Below are positions 43,059 to 50,708 of a stretch of 54,618 nucleotides of DNA, piece after piece. The position numbers and the translations under genes are program-made. Each line of letters starts with the position of its first letter. The stretch's first letter is position 1. The stretch spans positions 1-54,618 of the forward strand of contig CAZQMB010000009.1 in NCBI GenBank assembly GCA_964594365.1, given 5' to 3'. Below the pieces are notes generated by a model. The model did not search any database. It was not told where the DNA came from and worked only from the letters and a program-made list of their open reading frames with translations. This DNA is from CAIUSP01 sp964594365 (GTDB lineage: Bacteria > Actinomycetota > Thermoleophilia > Solirubrobacterales > 70-9).

Positions 43059-43097
43059 TCGGTGGGTGAGATCTCCGCGCAACCGAACCGCCGAACG

Positions 43098-44102
43098 ATG
43101 ACTGGGACCGTCCACCCGGACCTCGGGGGAAGAACGCTCGCTGTCACCGGCGCAGGAGGATTCATCGGGTCTGCTGTGTGCAGGCGAGCGAGCGGGCAAG
43201 GAGCCGAGGTGATCGGTCTTGACAGAGATCCCGCGGGAGTCGAAAGAGCCCGGATCGCGGGGGCCGGCAAGGTGGTCGAAGGTGATCTGACCGACCGGGG
43301 CGCCGTCGCAGCCGCAGTCTCGGGCGCCGATCTGATCGTCCACACGGCCGCCAACGTCCGCGAGTGGGGATCGATGGAGGACTTCATCCAGGTGAACGTG
43401 AACGGCACGGCCAACGTGCTGGAAGCCGCGCCGGAGGGATCTCGAGTACTCCACTTGAGCTCGGTGGTGGTCTACGGCTATGACGACCCTGAAACACAGG
43501 ACGAGACCGCCTACCTGAGGTCCGTGGGGATTCCCTACGTCGACACCAAGTCCGCCTCGGATCGTCTCGCCCGCGAGCGGGGCGCCGTGGTGATCCGGCC
43601 GGGTGACGTCTACGGGCCGGGTTCGATTCCCTGGGTAGAGCGCCCGCTGCAACTGATGAGACGACGGATGCTCGCCGTCCCTGCGGACTCGTGGATGCTC
43701 CCGATCTACGTCGACGATCTGGTCGAGGCGATCATGCTCGGGCTCGAGTCCGGTCAGCCCGGGGAGGCGTACACCGCTTGGAGCGGCGAGAAGATCACTT
43801 TCGCCGAATACTTCGATCGGCTTGCCCTGGCTGCCGGGCTATCCACTCCACGGAGGCTCCCTGCCCCGGCCCTCTGGCTGATGGGCGCGCTCGCCGAGGG
43901 TGGCGCGAGGCTCGTCCGACGGCCGCCTGCGATCGGGAGGTTCGGAGCCACCTTCATCTCACGCTCGGGGGACGTCTCGAACGAGCGTTTGAGACAGCAA
44001 CTGGGATGGGAACCTCGCTTCACGATCGACGAGGGAATCGAGCTGAGCGTACGGCGCGGGAATGGGGATGCAACGACCTCCATGAGCGCCGGTCGGGAAT
44101 AG
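43098..44102 (+). CDS. NAD-dependent epimerase/dehydratase (extended SDR)
   Basis: The 334-aa protein has the extended-SDR glycine motif AVTGAGGFIGSAVCRRA, the D of GDLTDRGAV, VHTAANVREWGS, the catalytic-region SSVVVYGYDD with YVDTKSASDRLA (YxxxK), and RPGDVYGPGSIPWVERPL. It may act on a nucleotide sugar or a steroid-like substrate; the 3-beta-hydroxysteroid-like pattern is not specific. Start ATG 43098 fits the Rossmann start; a GTG at 43062 would add 12 residues. It is divergent from PAP2. Confidence 0.82.
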   Translation: MTGTVHPDLGGRTLAVTGAGGFIGSAVCRRASGQGAEVIGLDRDPAGVERARIAGAGKVVEGDLTDRGAVAAAVSGADLIVHTAANVREWGSMEDFIQVNVNGTANVLEAAPEGSRVLHLSSVVVYGYDDPETQDETAYLRSVGIPYVDTKSASDRLARERGAVVIRPGDVYGPGSIPWVERPLQLMRRRMLAVPADSWMLPIYVDDLVEAIMLGLESGQPGEAYTAWSGEKITFAEYFDRLALAAGLSTPRRLPAPALWLMGALAEGGARLVRRPPAIGRFGATFISRSGDVSNERLRQQLGWEPRFTIDEGIELSVRRGNGDATTSMSAGRE

Positions 44103-44156
44103 GCCTCCGGAGCGGCGGTTACCTTCAGACTGTCGATCGGCAATCGGTCGATGTCG

Positions 44157-44172
44157 GGATGCGAGAGCATCC
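44157..44172 (+). other. GNRA-loop hairpin before the DUF7144-like gene
   Basis: GGATGC and GCATCC form a 6-bp stem closed by a GAGA tetraloop, ending 22 nt before the TTG start and just before the AAGGAG ribosome site. It may stabilise the mRNA 5' end. Confidence 0.3.
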
Positions 44173-44194
44173 GACCTAAGACAAGGAGATCAAG

Positions 44195-44608
44195 TTGGCA
44201 GCAGCCAAGAAGAAGGCAGCGAACGTAGGTCCCTCCGGCTGGGCGGCATTCGCCGGTGTGATCCTGTTCGTGATCGGTGTGTTCAACGTCCTCTACGGAC
44301 TTGCCGCACTGCTCAATGACAGTCAGGTACTGGTCACGAATGGCTACGACGGTGTGATCATCTGGGATCTGACCACTTGGGGTTGGATACATCTGGTGAT
44401 CGGCGCAGTCATGGTTGCCACCAGCATCGGGCTGTTCACGGTCAAGGAGTGGGCGCGCGTGATCGCGATCATCTTCTGCGTGCTCAGCGCCATCGCTCAC
44501 ATCGGGTTGATCACCGCCTTCCCGCTGTGGTCGATCCTGATCATCGTCCTCGACGTGTTGGTCATCTACAACCTCACGGTCAAGGGCGGGGAGATGAAAG
44601 CCGCCTAG
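44195..44608 (+). CDS. DUF7144-like four-helix membrane protein
   Basis: The 137-aa protein starts with a basic AAAKKKAANVGPSG and has four membrane helices. It includes VILFVIGVFNVLYGLAALL, a short outside loop with DGVIIWDLTTWGWIHLV, and FTVKEWARVIAIIFCVL. This pattern fits a family of small actinobacterial membrane proteins (DUF7144) of unknown role. The TTG start has an ideal AAGGAG 8 nt upstream. The gene is followed by two hairpins and then the metal-free oxidase pair. Confidence 0.72.
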   Translation: MAAAKKKAANVGPSGWAAFAGVILFVIGVFNVLYGLAALLNDSQVLVTNGYDGVIIWDLTTWGWIHLVIGAVMVATSIGLFTVKEWARVIAIIFCVLSAIAHIGLITAFPLWSILIIVLDVLVIYNLTVKGGEMKAA

Positions 44609-44639
44609 ACGCGGTCTCCAGCAGCGGCAGCACATGTTT

Positions 44640-44683
44640 CGACCCGCGTCGGTGGGCCCAGATCGGCTCATCGGCGCGGGTCG
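44640..44683 (+). terminator. Long-arm inverted repeat, possible terminator
   Basis: CGACCCGCG and CGCGGGTCG form perfect 9-bp arms around 26 nt, 32 bp after the DUF7144-like stop. No U-tract follows, so Rho-independent termination is unproven. Confidence 0.4.
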
Positions 44684-44710
44684 ATCTCGTTCCCGTCGCG
44701 TCCAGGCAGG

Positions 44711-44728
44711 TCCCGAGAGTCCTCGGGA
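44711..44728 (+). other. Compact hairpin upstream of the oxidase-like operon
   Basis: TCCCGAG and CTCGGGA pair perfectly around AGTC, 38 nt before the TTG at 44767. It may be part of a terminator pair or a promoter-proximal element. Confidence 0.35.
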
Positions 44729-44766
44729 TGCCTCACCGACCGCAGGCTGAATAGAATGGTCGCGAA

Positions 44767-45546
44767 TTGCTCGCACCAGATCCCGCCAGCTCAAGCACCG
44801 GTTCCGAGATCAACACCCTCTACTGGATCGCACTAGCGATCGCCGCGGTGTTGATCTTGCTGATCAACATCGGATTGATCTCGATGCTGGTGCGCGGCCG
44901 TGCCTCAAAGGGCGGTAACACCGCCGGAGGACGGGCCCGACGCGGTTCGACCTTCGCGGTTGGCGGACTACTCGCGGTCCTCGCGATAGGCGTATTCGTG
45001 GTCGGCGTCGTCTTCACCGAGAAGGCGGGGGTCGAGACGACCGCGGCATCAGCCGCCGACAGCGAGAGCCAGATGGACGGGAGCGATACCGAGGCGATGG
45101 CCGCTCGAGGCGAGAAGACGCTCCAGATCCTCACCTCGGGCCAGCAGTGGCTCTGGCGCTACCAGTATCCGGACGGAACCTTCTCGTACTACGAGCTCGT
45201 CCTGCCGGTCGGGCAGCCCGTCGAGATCGAACTCGAGTCGACCGACGTCCTGCACCGGTGGTGGGTACCCGGCCTGAGCCAGAAGGCCGACGCAGTGCCG
45301 GGCAAGACGCACGTCCTCAAGTTCACCCCGGATACCGAAGGGACCTTCGAAGGCGCCTCGTATGCCTTCTCGGGCGCCAACTACGCGACCATGAGGACGG
45401 TGGTCAGGGTGGTCTCCCAGGACGAGTTCGAGCGGTGGCTCGACGAGCAGGGCGCCGAGATAGCCGACGCCCAGAAATGGGTCCAGGATGAGATCGCGAA
45501 GAACGGTCCGTACGGCGCAATCGAAGAGGCGGGGGACGGCCAATGA
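44767..45546 (+). CDS. Cytochrome c oxidase subunit II-like protein lacking CuA ligands
   Basis: The 259-aa protein has two membrane helices (about 15-43 and 62-84) and a cupredoxin domain (118-217) aligned with oxidase subunit II (QWLWRYQYPDGTFSYYELVL, then DVLHRWWVPGL). The CuA loop, normally CxExCGxxHxxM, reads SYAFSGANYATM: S198, A200, S202 and Y206 replace Cys, Glu, Cys and His. H163 and M209 remain. It therefore cannot hold a normal CuA centre. Quinol oxidases also lack CuA, but here the partner subunit I has lost its metal ligands too. TTG start, TAGAAT 9 nt upstream; the stop overlaps the next gene as ATGA. Confidence 0.85.
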   Translation: MLAPDPASSSTGSEINTLYWIALAIAAVLILLINIGLISMLVRGRASKGGNTAGGRARRGSTFAVGGLLAVLAIGVFVVGVVFTEKAGVETTAASAADSESQMDGSDTEAMAARGEKTLQILTSGQQWLWRYQYPDGTFSYYELVLPVGQPVEIELESTDVLHRWWVPGLSQKADAVPGKTHVLKFTPDTEGTFEGASYAFSGANYATMRTVVRVVSQDEFERWLDEQGAEIADAQKWVQDEIAKNGPYGAIEEAGDGQ

Positions 45547-47231
45547 GCGATCCGATCAGAACCCACCCCGAGATCGCGGTCCAGGGCGTCCAGTCCAAGA
45601 GGCCCGGATGGCTGGACTTCGCCACCAGCTCTGATCACAAGGACGTGGGAAGGATCTTCATCGGCGCGGCACTGGGCTTCCTCGCCCTCGCGGTGGTCGA
45701 GTTCTTCCTCATGAGACTGCAGCTGATGCTCCCCGACAACACCCTGATTGCTCCGGTGACCTTCAATCGGCTGCTCTCTGTCTTCGGCGTCACCATGACC
45801 TCACTCTTCGCCCTGCCGCTGGCGATGGGGCTGATCACCTATCTCCTGCCGCTCCAACTCGGTGCCCGCTCTCTCGCCTTCCCGCGCCTCTCTGTGGTGG
45901 CGCTGTGGCTATTCCTCTCAGGTGGAGTCATGACCTACGTCTCCTTCTTCTACACACCTCCGGAGGCGGGACCGATCGCCCTGCCGCCTCTCTCGGGCGA
46001 CCTCGCGTTCATCGACAACAACGGAACGGACGTCTGGATCTCTGCGGTCGGACTCTCCACTCTGGGCCTGGTCCTGCAGGCGATCAACGTGATCGTCACC
46101 GCCTCGAGGGAACGGGCCCCCGGAATGGCCTGGAGGAGGTTCCCGGTCTTTTCGTTCTCCGGTGTGGTCACCTCGTGGCTGCTGCTCATCGTGGGTCCGG
46201 CGATGATCGCGGGCTTGACCATGCTCATCATCGATCGCCATTACGGCGGGGTGTTCTTCAACGCCGGTGAGAGTGGCTCCCCCACCTACTTCGAACACCT
46301 GAGCTCGATCTTCACGACCGGCGTCTACCTGATCGTGCTGATCACCGCTATCGGCGTGATCTCCGAGATCTTCCAGACCTTCACCGGCAGGCCTCTCGCG
46401 AACAGGAGAGCGGTCCTCAGGTCGCTCGTGGCCATCGCGGTCCTGGGCACTCTGGCTTGGATGCAGAACATGATGTCCGCGGAGATCCGGCCCGGATTCC
46501 TCTATGCGGCGATGGCATTCGCACTCGCCCTGATCGTCCCGATCGGCATCGTGATCTGGAACTGGCTCGGAGTCCTCGCCTCCGGTTCGATCAAGATGCG
46601 GGCGCCGGTCGTGTACGCCATCGGAGCCGTATCGCTGCTGAGCATCGGCCTCGCCGGGGAGATGATGCAGAGCCTGATCCCGGTCAACTGGCTCCTCGCC
46701 GGCACCACCGACTCCACCGCAGGCACGGGGCTCGTGCTGATCGGCGGCTCGGTCATGGCAGGCTTCGCAGGACTCCACTACTGGCTGCCCAAGATGACCG
46801 GGCGAGAGGTCGGCGAGGGGGCCGGGAAGGTCTTCGCCGCGTTGATCTACCTGAGCACCGTCGTGATCGCTGCCTGCTTCTATCTGGCAGGGCTCGAGGG
46901 CCAGCCGGCCGATACCTACAGGTTCTTCGAGGGGCAAGGTCTGGATACCTACAACCTGATCGCCTCGATCGCCTCGATCTTCCTCATGTTGGGAGTTCTC
47001 GGAGGGTTGACGAACCTCACCCTCGGCGTGAACCACGGCCGCCGGGTAGGTCACGACCCCTGGGGCGGCTCCACTCTCGAGTGGTTCGCTCTTTCACCCC
47101 CTCCGCCCCACAACTTCGATCTGGTCCCCGACGTGCGCTCGAGCGAACCGATGTACGACATCAGGCGTGGAGTGGCCAGAGATTCCGCCGAGGCCGCCGA
47201 GGCGGCCAAGAGTCCCGAGCCGGTAGCCTAG
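45543..47231 (+). CDS. Oxidase subunit I-like protein without heme or CuB ligands
   Basis: The 562-aa polytopic protein is clearly homologous to subunit I (SSDHKDVGRIF, LGARSLAFPRLSVVALWLF, ERAPGMAWRRFPVFSF, GGSVMAGFAGLHYWLPKMTG, SPPPPHNFDLVP). Aligned to the intact subunit I at 52282-54201, every metal histidine is gone: heme a H152 is F81; CuB H328 is T259; the AHHMF pair H377-H378 is Q308-N309 (WMQNMM); heme a3 H464 is G394 and heme a H466 is G396 (STAGTGLVL). The frame is open throughout, so it is a maintained non-catalytic homologue, not a decayed gene. It is coupled to the CuA-less subunit II-like gene by ATGA and is followed by ctaA. Confidence 0.9.
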   Translation: MSDPIRTHPEIAVQGVQSKRPGWLDFATSSDHKDVGRIFIGAALGFLALAVVEFFLMRLQLMLPDNTLIAPVTFNRLLSVFGVTMTSLFALPLAMGLITYLLPLQLGARSLAFPRLSVVALWLFLSGGVMTYVSFFYTPPEAGPIALPPLSGDLAFIDNNGTDVWISAVGLSTLGLVLQAINVIVTASRERAPGMAWRRFPVFSFSGVVTSWLLLIVGPAMIAGLTMLIIDRHYGGVFFNAGESGSPTYFEHLSSIFTTGVYLIVLITAIGVISEIFQTFTGRPLANRRAVLRSLVAIAVLGTLAWMQNMMSAEIRPGFLYAAMAFALALIVPIGIVIWNWLGVLASGSIKMRAPVVYAIGAVSLLSIGLAGEMMQSLIPVNWLLAGTTDSTAGTGLVLIGGSVMAGFAGLHYWLPKMTGREVGEGAGKVFAALIYLSTVVIAACFYLAGLEGQPADTYRFFEGQGLDTYNLIASIASIFLMLGVLGGLTNLTLGVNHGRRVGHDPWGGSTLEWFALSPPPPHNFDLVPDVRSSEPMYDIRRGVARDSAEAAEAAKSPEPVA

Positions 47232-47235
47232 GTCC

Positions 47236-48255
47236 ATGCAAGATCCTCGCGCAGGCGAGGCCCTGCGCCGGTTTCGGCGCCTCGCCCTGACAACAGCACT
47301 GGTCACCTTCGTCCTCGTGGTCGTCGGCGGCATCGTGCGGGTGAGCGAGTCCGGTTTGGGATGTGGACCGTCTGGAAGCGGTCTCCACGGATGGCCGCTG
47401 TGCGGTGGTCAGGTCTTCCCGATCATCGGGAATGAGGCACTCTTCGTCGAGTTCGCCCACAGGTTCCTGGCCGGCGTCGTGGTGCTCCTGATCGCGGTGA
47501 TGATCTGGCTCGCCTTCCGCGACCTCCGCTCGCTGCGCTGGCCTGTGAGGGGATCGGTGGCAGTGGGAGTGCTGGTGCTGTGTCAAGCGGCTCTGGGCGG
47601 CCTGACGGTCGAGTTCAACCTCGACGAAGCACTGGTGGCCGCTCACCTGTTCCTCGCGATGATCTGTTTCGCGCTCCTGATCTGGCTCACCGTTGCGGCC
47701 CGGGAATCCGGGGGATCCGACAGGAAGGAATCACCGAGGATCCCTCTCACGAAGCTGAAGCCCTTCGTCTTCACGGCAGCAGGCCTGCTGCTGGCTGCGA
47801 TGGTCGCAGGTGCCTATATGGCCGGTACGAAGAAGCTCGGCGCCGATGGTGCGGTGACGCCGGGAGCTCATATGGCATGCGGGAACCAGTTCCCGGGCTG
47901 CCTCGACCAGGGTCCCTTCCCCTTCGGTATGAACAGCCTGATCGATATCCACCTGACGCACCGTGTCCTCGTCTACAGCGCCGCAATCGCGATCATCGCC
48001 CTGTTAGTCGCGGCGTGGAGGATGGGCTCGCGCAGCAGACTCCTGCCACTCGCCGGTGTCCTGCTGGTGACCCAGATCGCTCTCGGAGGACTGAATGTGT
48101 GGCTCGGCGAGAACGCGGCGCTGATCGCAGCCCACCTCACCACGGCCGTGCTCCTCTGGGCCTCGGTGGTCCTGATCGGCTACACGCAGGCTTTCGCACC
48201 CGTCACGGCCTCGGTAGCCGTCAAGAGGCCCAGCGCCAAGACGGTGACCGCGTAG
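47236..48255 (+). CDS. ctaA: Heme A synthase CtaA (COX15 family)
   Basis: CtaA oxidises the C8 methyl of heme O to the formyl of heme A. The 339-aa protein has eight membrane helices in two halves, with heme-ligand histidines in FVEFAHRFLAG and LVAAHLFLAM (first half) and IHLTHRVLVY and LIAAHLTTAV (second half). A cysteine pair lies in an outside loop of each half (GCGPSG...LCGG and ACGNQFPGC). It starts 5 bp after the metal-free subunit I-like gene, and TAGCCT lies 6 nt before its ATG. Confidence 0.94.
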   Translation: MQDPRAGEALRRFRRLALTTALVTFVLVVVGGIVRVSESGLGCGPSGSGLHGWPLCGGQVFPIIGNEALFVEFAHRFLAGVVVLLIAVMIWLAFRDLRSLRWPVRGSVAVGVLVLCQAALGGLTVEFNLDEALVAAHLFLAMICFALLIWLTVAARESGGSDRKESPRIPLTKLKPFVFTAAGLLLAAMVAGAYMAGTKKLGADGAVTPGAHMACGNQFPGCLDQGPFPFGMNSLIDIHLTHRVLVYSAAIAIIALLVAAWRMGSRSRLLPLAGVLLVTQIALGGLNVWLGENAALIAAHLTTAVLLWASVVLIGYTQAFAPVTASVAVKRPSAKTVTA

Positions 48256-48256
48256 G

Positions 48257-49261
48257 ATGCGGGCGGAAACGACCACTTCGTCTTCGAGATCTACGGGGAC
48301 AACCCAATCGGCTTCGAACGGAGCACACCCAAACGGAGCGGCGGAGGCCGCGCTCGCCGGGGCCACTCCCGGCGAAGTCCGGGACGGGCTGATGAGGAGG
48401 TCGATCAGGGCCGCCAACGACTACGTCACCCTGACCAAGCCCCGCATCATCTCGCTGCTCCTGCTCACCACGGTTGCCACGATGTTCGTCGCAGATCCCT
48501 CTGGACCAGGCATCGGGACCATCCTCTGGACGATGCTCGGCGGCTATCTCGCCGCAGGAGGGGCAGGAGCGATCAACCACTACCTGGAACGCGACACCGA
48601 CTCGAGGATGGAGAGGACCCGTGGAAGGCCTCTCGCATCCGGGAGGATCAGTCCCCTCAAGGGCCTCTGGTTCGGAATCTCCCTCGGCGTGCTCGCCACC
48701 GTCCAGCTCGCTGTCACGGTCAACCCTCTGGCCGCCGCACTCTCCCTGGCCGGACTGCTCGGCTACGTATTCGTCTACACCCTGTGGCTGAAGCCCAGGA
48801 CGCCCGAGAACATCGTCCTCGGCGGCGCAGCGGGTGCGATTCCGCCATTGGTGGGCTGGGCAGCCGCCACCGGTGGATTGACCCTCGATGCCTTCTGGCC
48901 CTTCGCGGTGGTCTTCTTCTGGACACCGCCTCACTTCTGGGCGCTGTCGTTGCTGATCTCGGATGACTACGCCAAGACCGGGACACCGATGCTCCCGAAC
49001 GTCCGGGGCGAAGAGGCTACCCGGAAGAGAATCCTGCTCTACACGCTGGTTCTGGTCGCGGTCAGCCTCGCGCCCGCGTTCACCGGGCTGTTCGGGCTGA
49101 CCTATCTGATCATTGCCTCGCTCCTCGGTGCAGCCTTCATCGGCGGCAGTATCGCCTTGGACAGGAAGCCCTCTCGCGAGTCTGCGAGGAACCTCTACCT
49201 CTGGTCCCTCGCCTATCTGGCGCTGTTGTTCTGCACTATGGCCCTCGACCGCGTCCTATAG
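48257..49261 (+). CDS. ctaB: Protoheme IX farnesyltransferase (heme O synthase) CtaB
   Basis: CtaB attaches farnesyl to heme B to make heme O, the substrate of CtaA. The 334-aa UbiA-family protein has a ~50-residue disordered N-terminus rich in S, T, G and A, then YVTLTKPRIISLLLLTT, the Asp-rich NHYLERDTDSRMERTRGRPL, and FFWTPPHFWALSLL. Nine or so helices are predicted. The long N-terminus may be partly non-coding: M46 (LMRRSIRAANDYVTLTKPR) is an alternative start. It is co-directional with ctaA. Confidence 0.94.
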   Translation: MRAETTTSSSRSTGTTQSASNGAHPNGAAEAALAGATPGEVRDGLMRRSIRAANDYVTLTKPRIISLLLLTTVATMFVADPSGPGIGTILWTMLGGYLAAGGAGAINHYLERDTDSRMERTRGRPLASGRISPLKGLWFGISLGVLATVQLAVTVNPLAAALSLAGLLGYVFVYTLWLKPRTPENIVLGGAAGAIPPLVGWAAATGGLTLDAFWPFAVVFFWTPPHFWALSLLISDDYAKTGTPMLPNVRGEEATRKRILLYTLVLVAVSLAPAFTGLFGLTYLIIASLLGAAFIGGSIALDRKPSRESARNLYLWSLAYLALLFCTMALDRVL

Positions 49262-49274
49262 AGTTACCTTCGCA

Positions 49275-49385
49275 ATGGATCGCAACCGGGCACGCTCGAA
49301 CATCAAGATCGGTCTCTGGGCCGGAGGTCTGGCGCTCCTCGTGTTCGCGATCGCCTTCTACATCGCAGTCCTCTATCTCGCATGA
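49275..49385 (+). CDS. 36-aa single-pass membrane protein of the oxidase locus
   Basis: The short frame encodes MDRNRARSNIKIGL, a helix (WAGGLALLVFAIAFYIAVLY) and LA. It starts 13 bp after ctaB and its stop overlaps the next start as ATGA. Small single-helix subunits are common in aa3-type oxidases, so it may be an accessory subunit or assembly peptide; this is inferred from position and topology. Confidence 0.65.
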   Translation: MDRNRARSNIKIGLWAGGLALLVFAIAFYIAVLYLA

Positions 49386-49624
49386 GTCAGCCCGAGAAGC
49401 CCTCCGAGATGATCTACCTCCCGGCGCCTACCGCGCTGCCGGTGATCTTCGCTGTCGGCATCGCCTTCGTGGTACTCGGGTTCTTCGCCTGGTGGCCTTA
49501 TGCGGTCGTCGGTGGCATCGTGGCGGTCGGTACCTTCATCGCCTGGATGCGCAAGAACCGCGCGGAGATAGCCCGTATGCCCCGTGAGCAGGAAGAAACG
49601 CCTGCCCGGATCCCCCTTCGCTGA
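49382..49624 (+). CDS. Small oxidase subunit IV-like membrane protein
   Basis: The 80-aa protein has EKPSEMIYLPAPTALPVIFA before two close helices (about 18-37 and 40-57) and a charged tail. The SEMIYLPAPT pattern and size fit small cytochrome c oxidase subunit IV/CtaF-like proteins in actinobacterial oxidase clusters. It is coupled to the 36-aa peptide upstream. Family assignment is moderate because such subunits diverge quickly. Confidence 0.65.
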   Translation: MSQPEKPSEMIYLPAPTALPVIFAVGIAFVVLGFFAWWPYAVVGGIVAVGTFIAWMRKNRAEIARMPREQEETPARIPLR

Positions 49625-49720
49625 GCCCCGCTTCGATTCGCCAGCGGACGCTCGTACCATTCGTCGCAAGCTGAGGCGGAAATGGCCGCAGGGGGAGGCG
49701 GCGCGGTCACCCGCTCCCGA

Positions 49721-49726
49721 TAGGAT
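49721..49726 (+). promoter_or_regulatory. -10 box TAGGAT upstream of the cytochrome c gene
   Basis: TAGGAT is followed by 7 nt (TAAGTAG) and the ATG at 49734. This fits a leaderless promoter giving the cytochrome gene independent expression. Confidence 0.5.
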
Positions 49727-49733
49727 TAAGTAG

Positions 49734-50411
49734 ATGAATCGCTCCCGAACCCTCGGCTCGATGCTCCGGATAGGAGTAGGTCTCGTGGCCACGGCCTCCG
49801 TCGTTGCGCTGTCCGGTTGCGACCTGCAGGAGGATGCAGATACGGCGCGCGGTGAACAGCTCTTCGTCCAGAAGTGCGGCCAGTGTCACGCCCTCACCGC
49901 CGCTGGCACGCAGGCGAACGTCGGACCGAACCTCGATTACGCCTTCAAGGCATCGCGAGCCATCGGGGCAGACCAGGACACGATCGAGGGCATCGTCACT
50001 CACCAGATCAAGTACCCGCGGCCAGCCGACCCGAAGGACACCCACCTCTACATGCCCGCGAATCTGGTCACCGGCGACGACCTGCGTGACGTCTCGGCGT
50101 ACATCGCTAGCGTGGCAGGAGTACCCGGGATCAAGCCCCCCCTCTTCGTGCCTGAAGAGTTCTTCGTCTCGAACTGCGGCGGCTGCCACATCCTCGGCGC
50201 AGCGGGGACACAAGGTGTGACTGGACCGAATCTCGACCAGAGCGTGCTCGGCCAATCGCCAGCCTGGATCGAGAACGCGATCGTCAACCCCAACAGTGAG
50301 GTCGCGGCTGGCTATCAGGCAGGGGTCATGCCCCAGAACTACGGGCAGGTAATGACTCCGGACCAGCTGCGGCAGCTGGTCGAGTACCTCGAGAAGTCAG
50401 TCAACGGCTGA
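49734..50411 (+). CDS. Diheme cytochrome c lipoprotein
   Basis: The 225-aa protein has an N-terminal signal with lipobox VVALSGC (C29), then two class I cytochrome c domains: C48-x-x-C51-H52 (KCGQCHAL) and C148-x-x-C151-H152 (NCGGCHIL). Candidate axial methionines are M108 (LYMPANL) and M199 (GVMPQNYG). It would be a membrane-tethered periplasmic-side electron carrier, probably donor to the aa3 oxidase encoded opposite, or partner of the CuA-less pair. The two domains share GPNLD and GTQ motifs, which suggests an internal duplication. Confidence 0.92.
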   Translation: MNRSRTLGSMLRIGVGLVATASVVALSGCDLQEDADTARGEQLFVQKCGQCHALTAAGTQANVGPNLDYAFKASRAIGADQDTIEGIVTHQIKYPRPADPKDTHLYMPANLVTGDDLRDVSAYIASVAGVPGIKPPLFVPEEFFVSNCGGCHILGAAGTQGVTGPNLDQSVLGQSPAWIENAIVNPNSEVAAGYQAGVMPQNYGQVMTPDQLRQLVEYLEKSVNG

Positions 50412-50452
50412 TCCCCTCTTATCGGCCGCCGTGCCGCTGGGTATCGGCACTG

Positions 50453-50656
50453 TCAGCCATCGTCGTCGGGCGATGAGATCGCACGTCGGGCCCAGAGCCC
50501 CGTCTTGACGAGTCCAACCAAGAGGAGCAGCCCCGCTACCACCAACGCCACCGTACGGGAGATCAGGACTGCGGATGCGACGATCAGCGCGCCGGAAACC
50601 AGGACCAGGACGACGAGACGGAACGCATCTCCCTCGCTCCTGAACGGGTTCCGCAG
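50453..50656 (-). CDS. 67-aa two-helix membrane protein with no canonical start codon
   Basis: Downstream of coxIII on the same strand, an open frame encodes NPFRSEGDAFRLVVLVLVSG, two membrane helices and an acidic end (ISSPDDDG). The frame is closed upstream by a stop inside coxIII and has no ATG, GTG or TTG before the first helix; CTG at 50656 is the best candidate. Codons before it (SRGKPIAPDSPGEPSGRND) also look coding. The NPFRSExDAFR type of N-terminus seems typical of small actinobacterial membrane proteins next to oxidases, but I cannot name the family. Confidence 0.5.
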   Translation of the reverse strand: MRNPFRSEGDAFRLVVLVLVSGALIVASAVLISRTVALVVAGLLLLVGLVKTGLWARRAISSPDDDG

Positions 50657-50708
50657 ATCATTGCGGCCCGAGGGCTCCCCGGGCGAGTCCGGTGCGATCG
50701 GCTTGCCT

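Noticed and set aside
42216..43097. Long N-terminal extension of the SDR gene
   Set aside because: It lies antisense to PAP2. The Rossmann start follows directly after the ATG at 43098.
44767..45546. Explaining the CuA-less subunit II simply as a quinol oxidase subunit
   Set aside because: Quinol oxidases lack CuA but keep all heme and CuB ligands in subunit I; here the partner subunit I has lost them all.
45543..47231. Calling the ligand-free subunit I a pseudogene
   Set aside because: The frame is intact for 562 codons with normal codon bias, conserved fold motifs and tight coupling to its neighbours.
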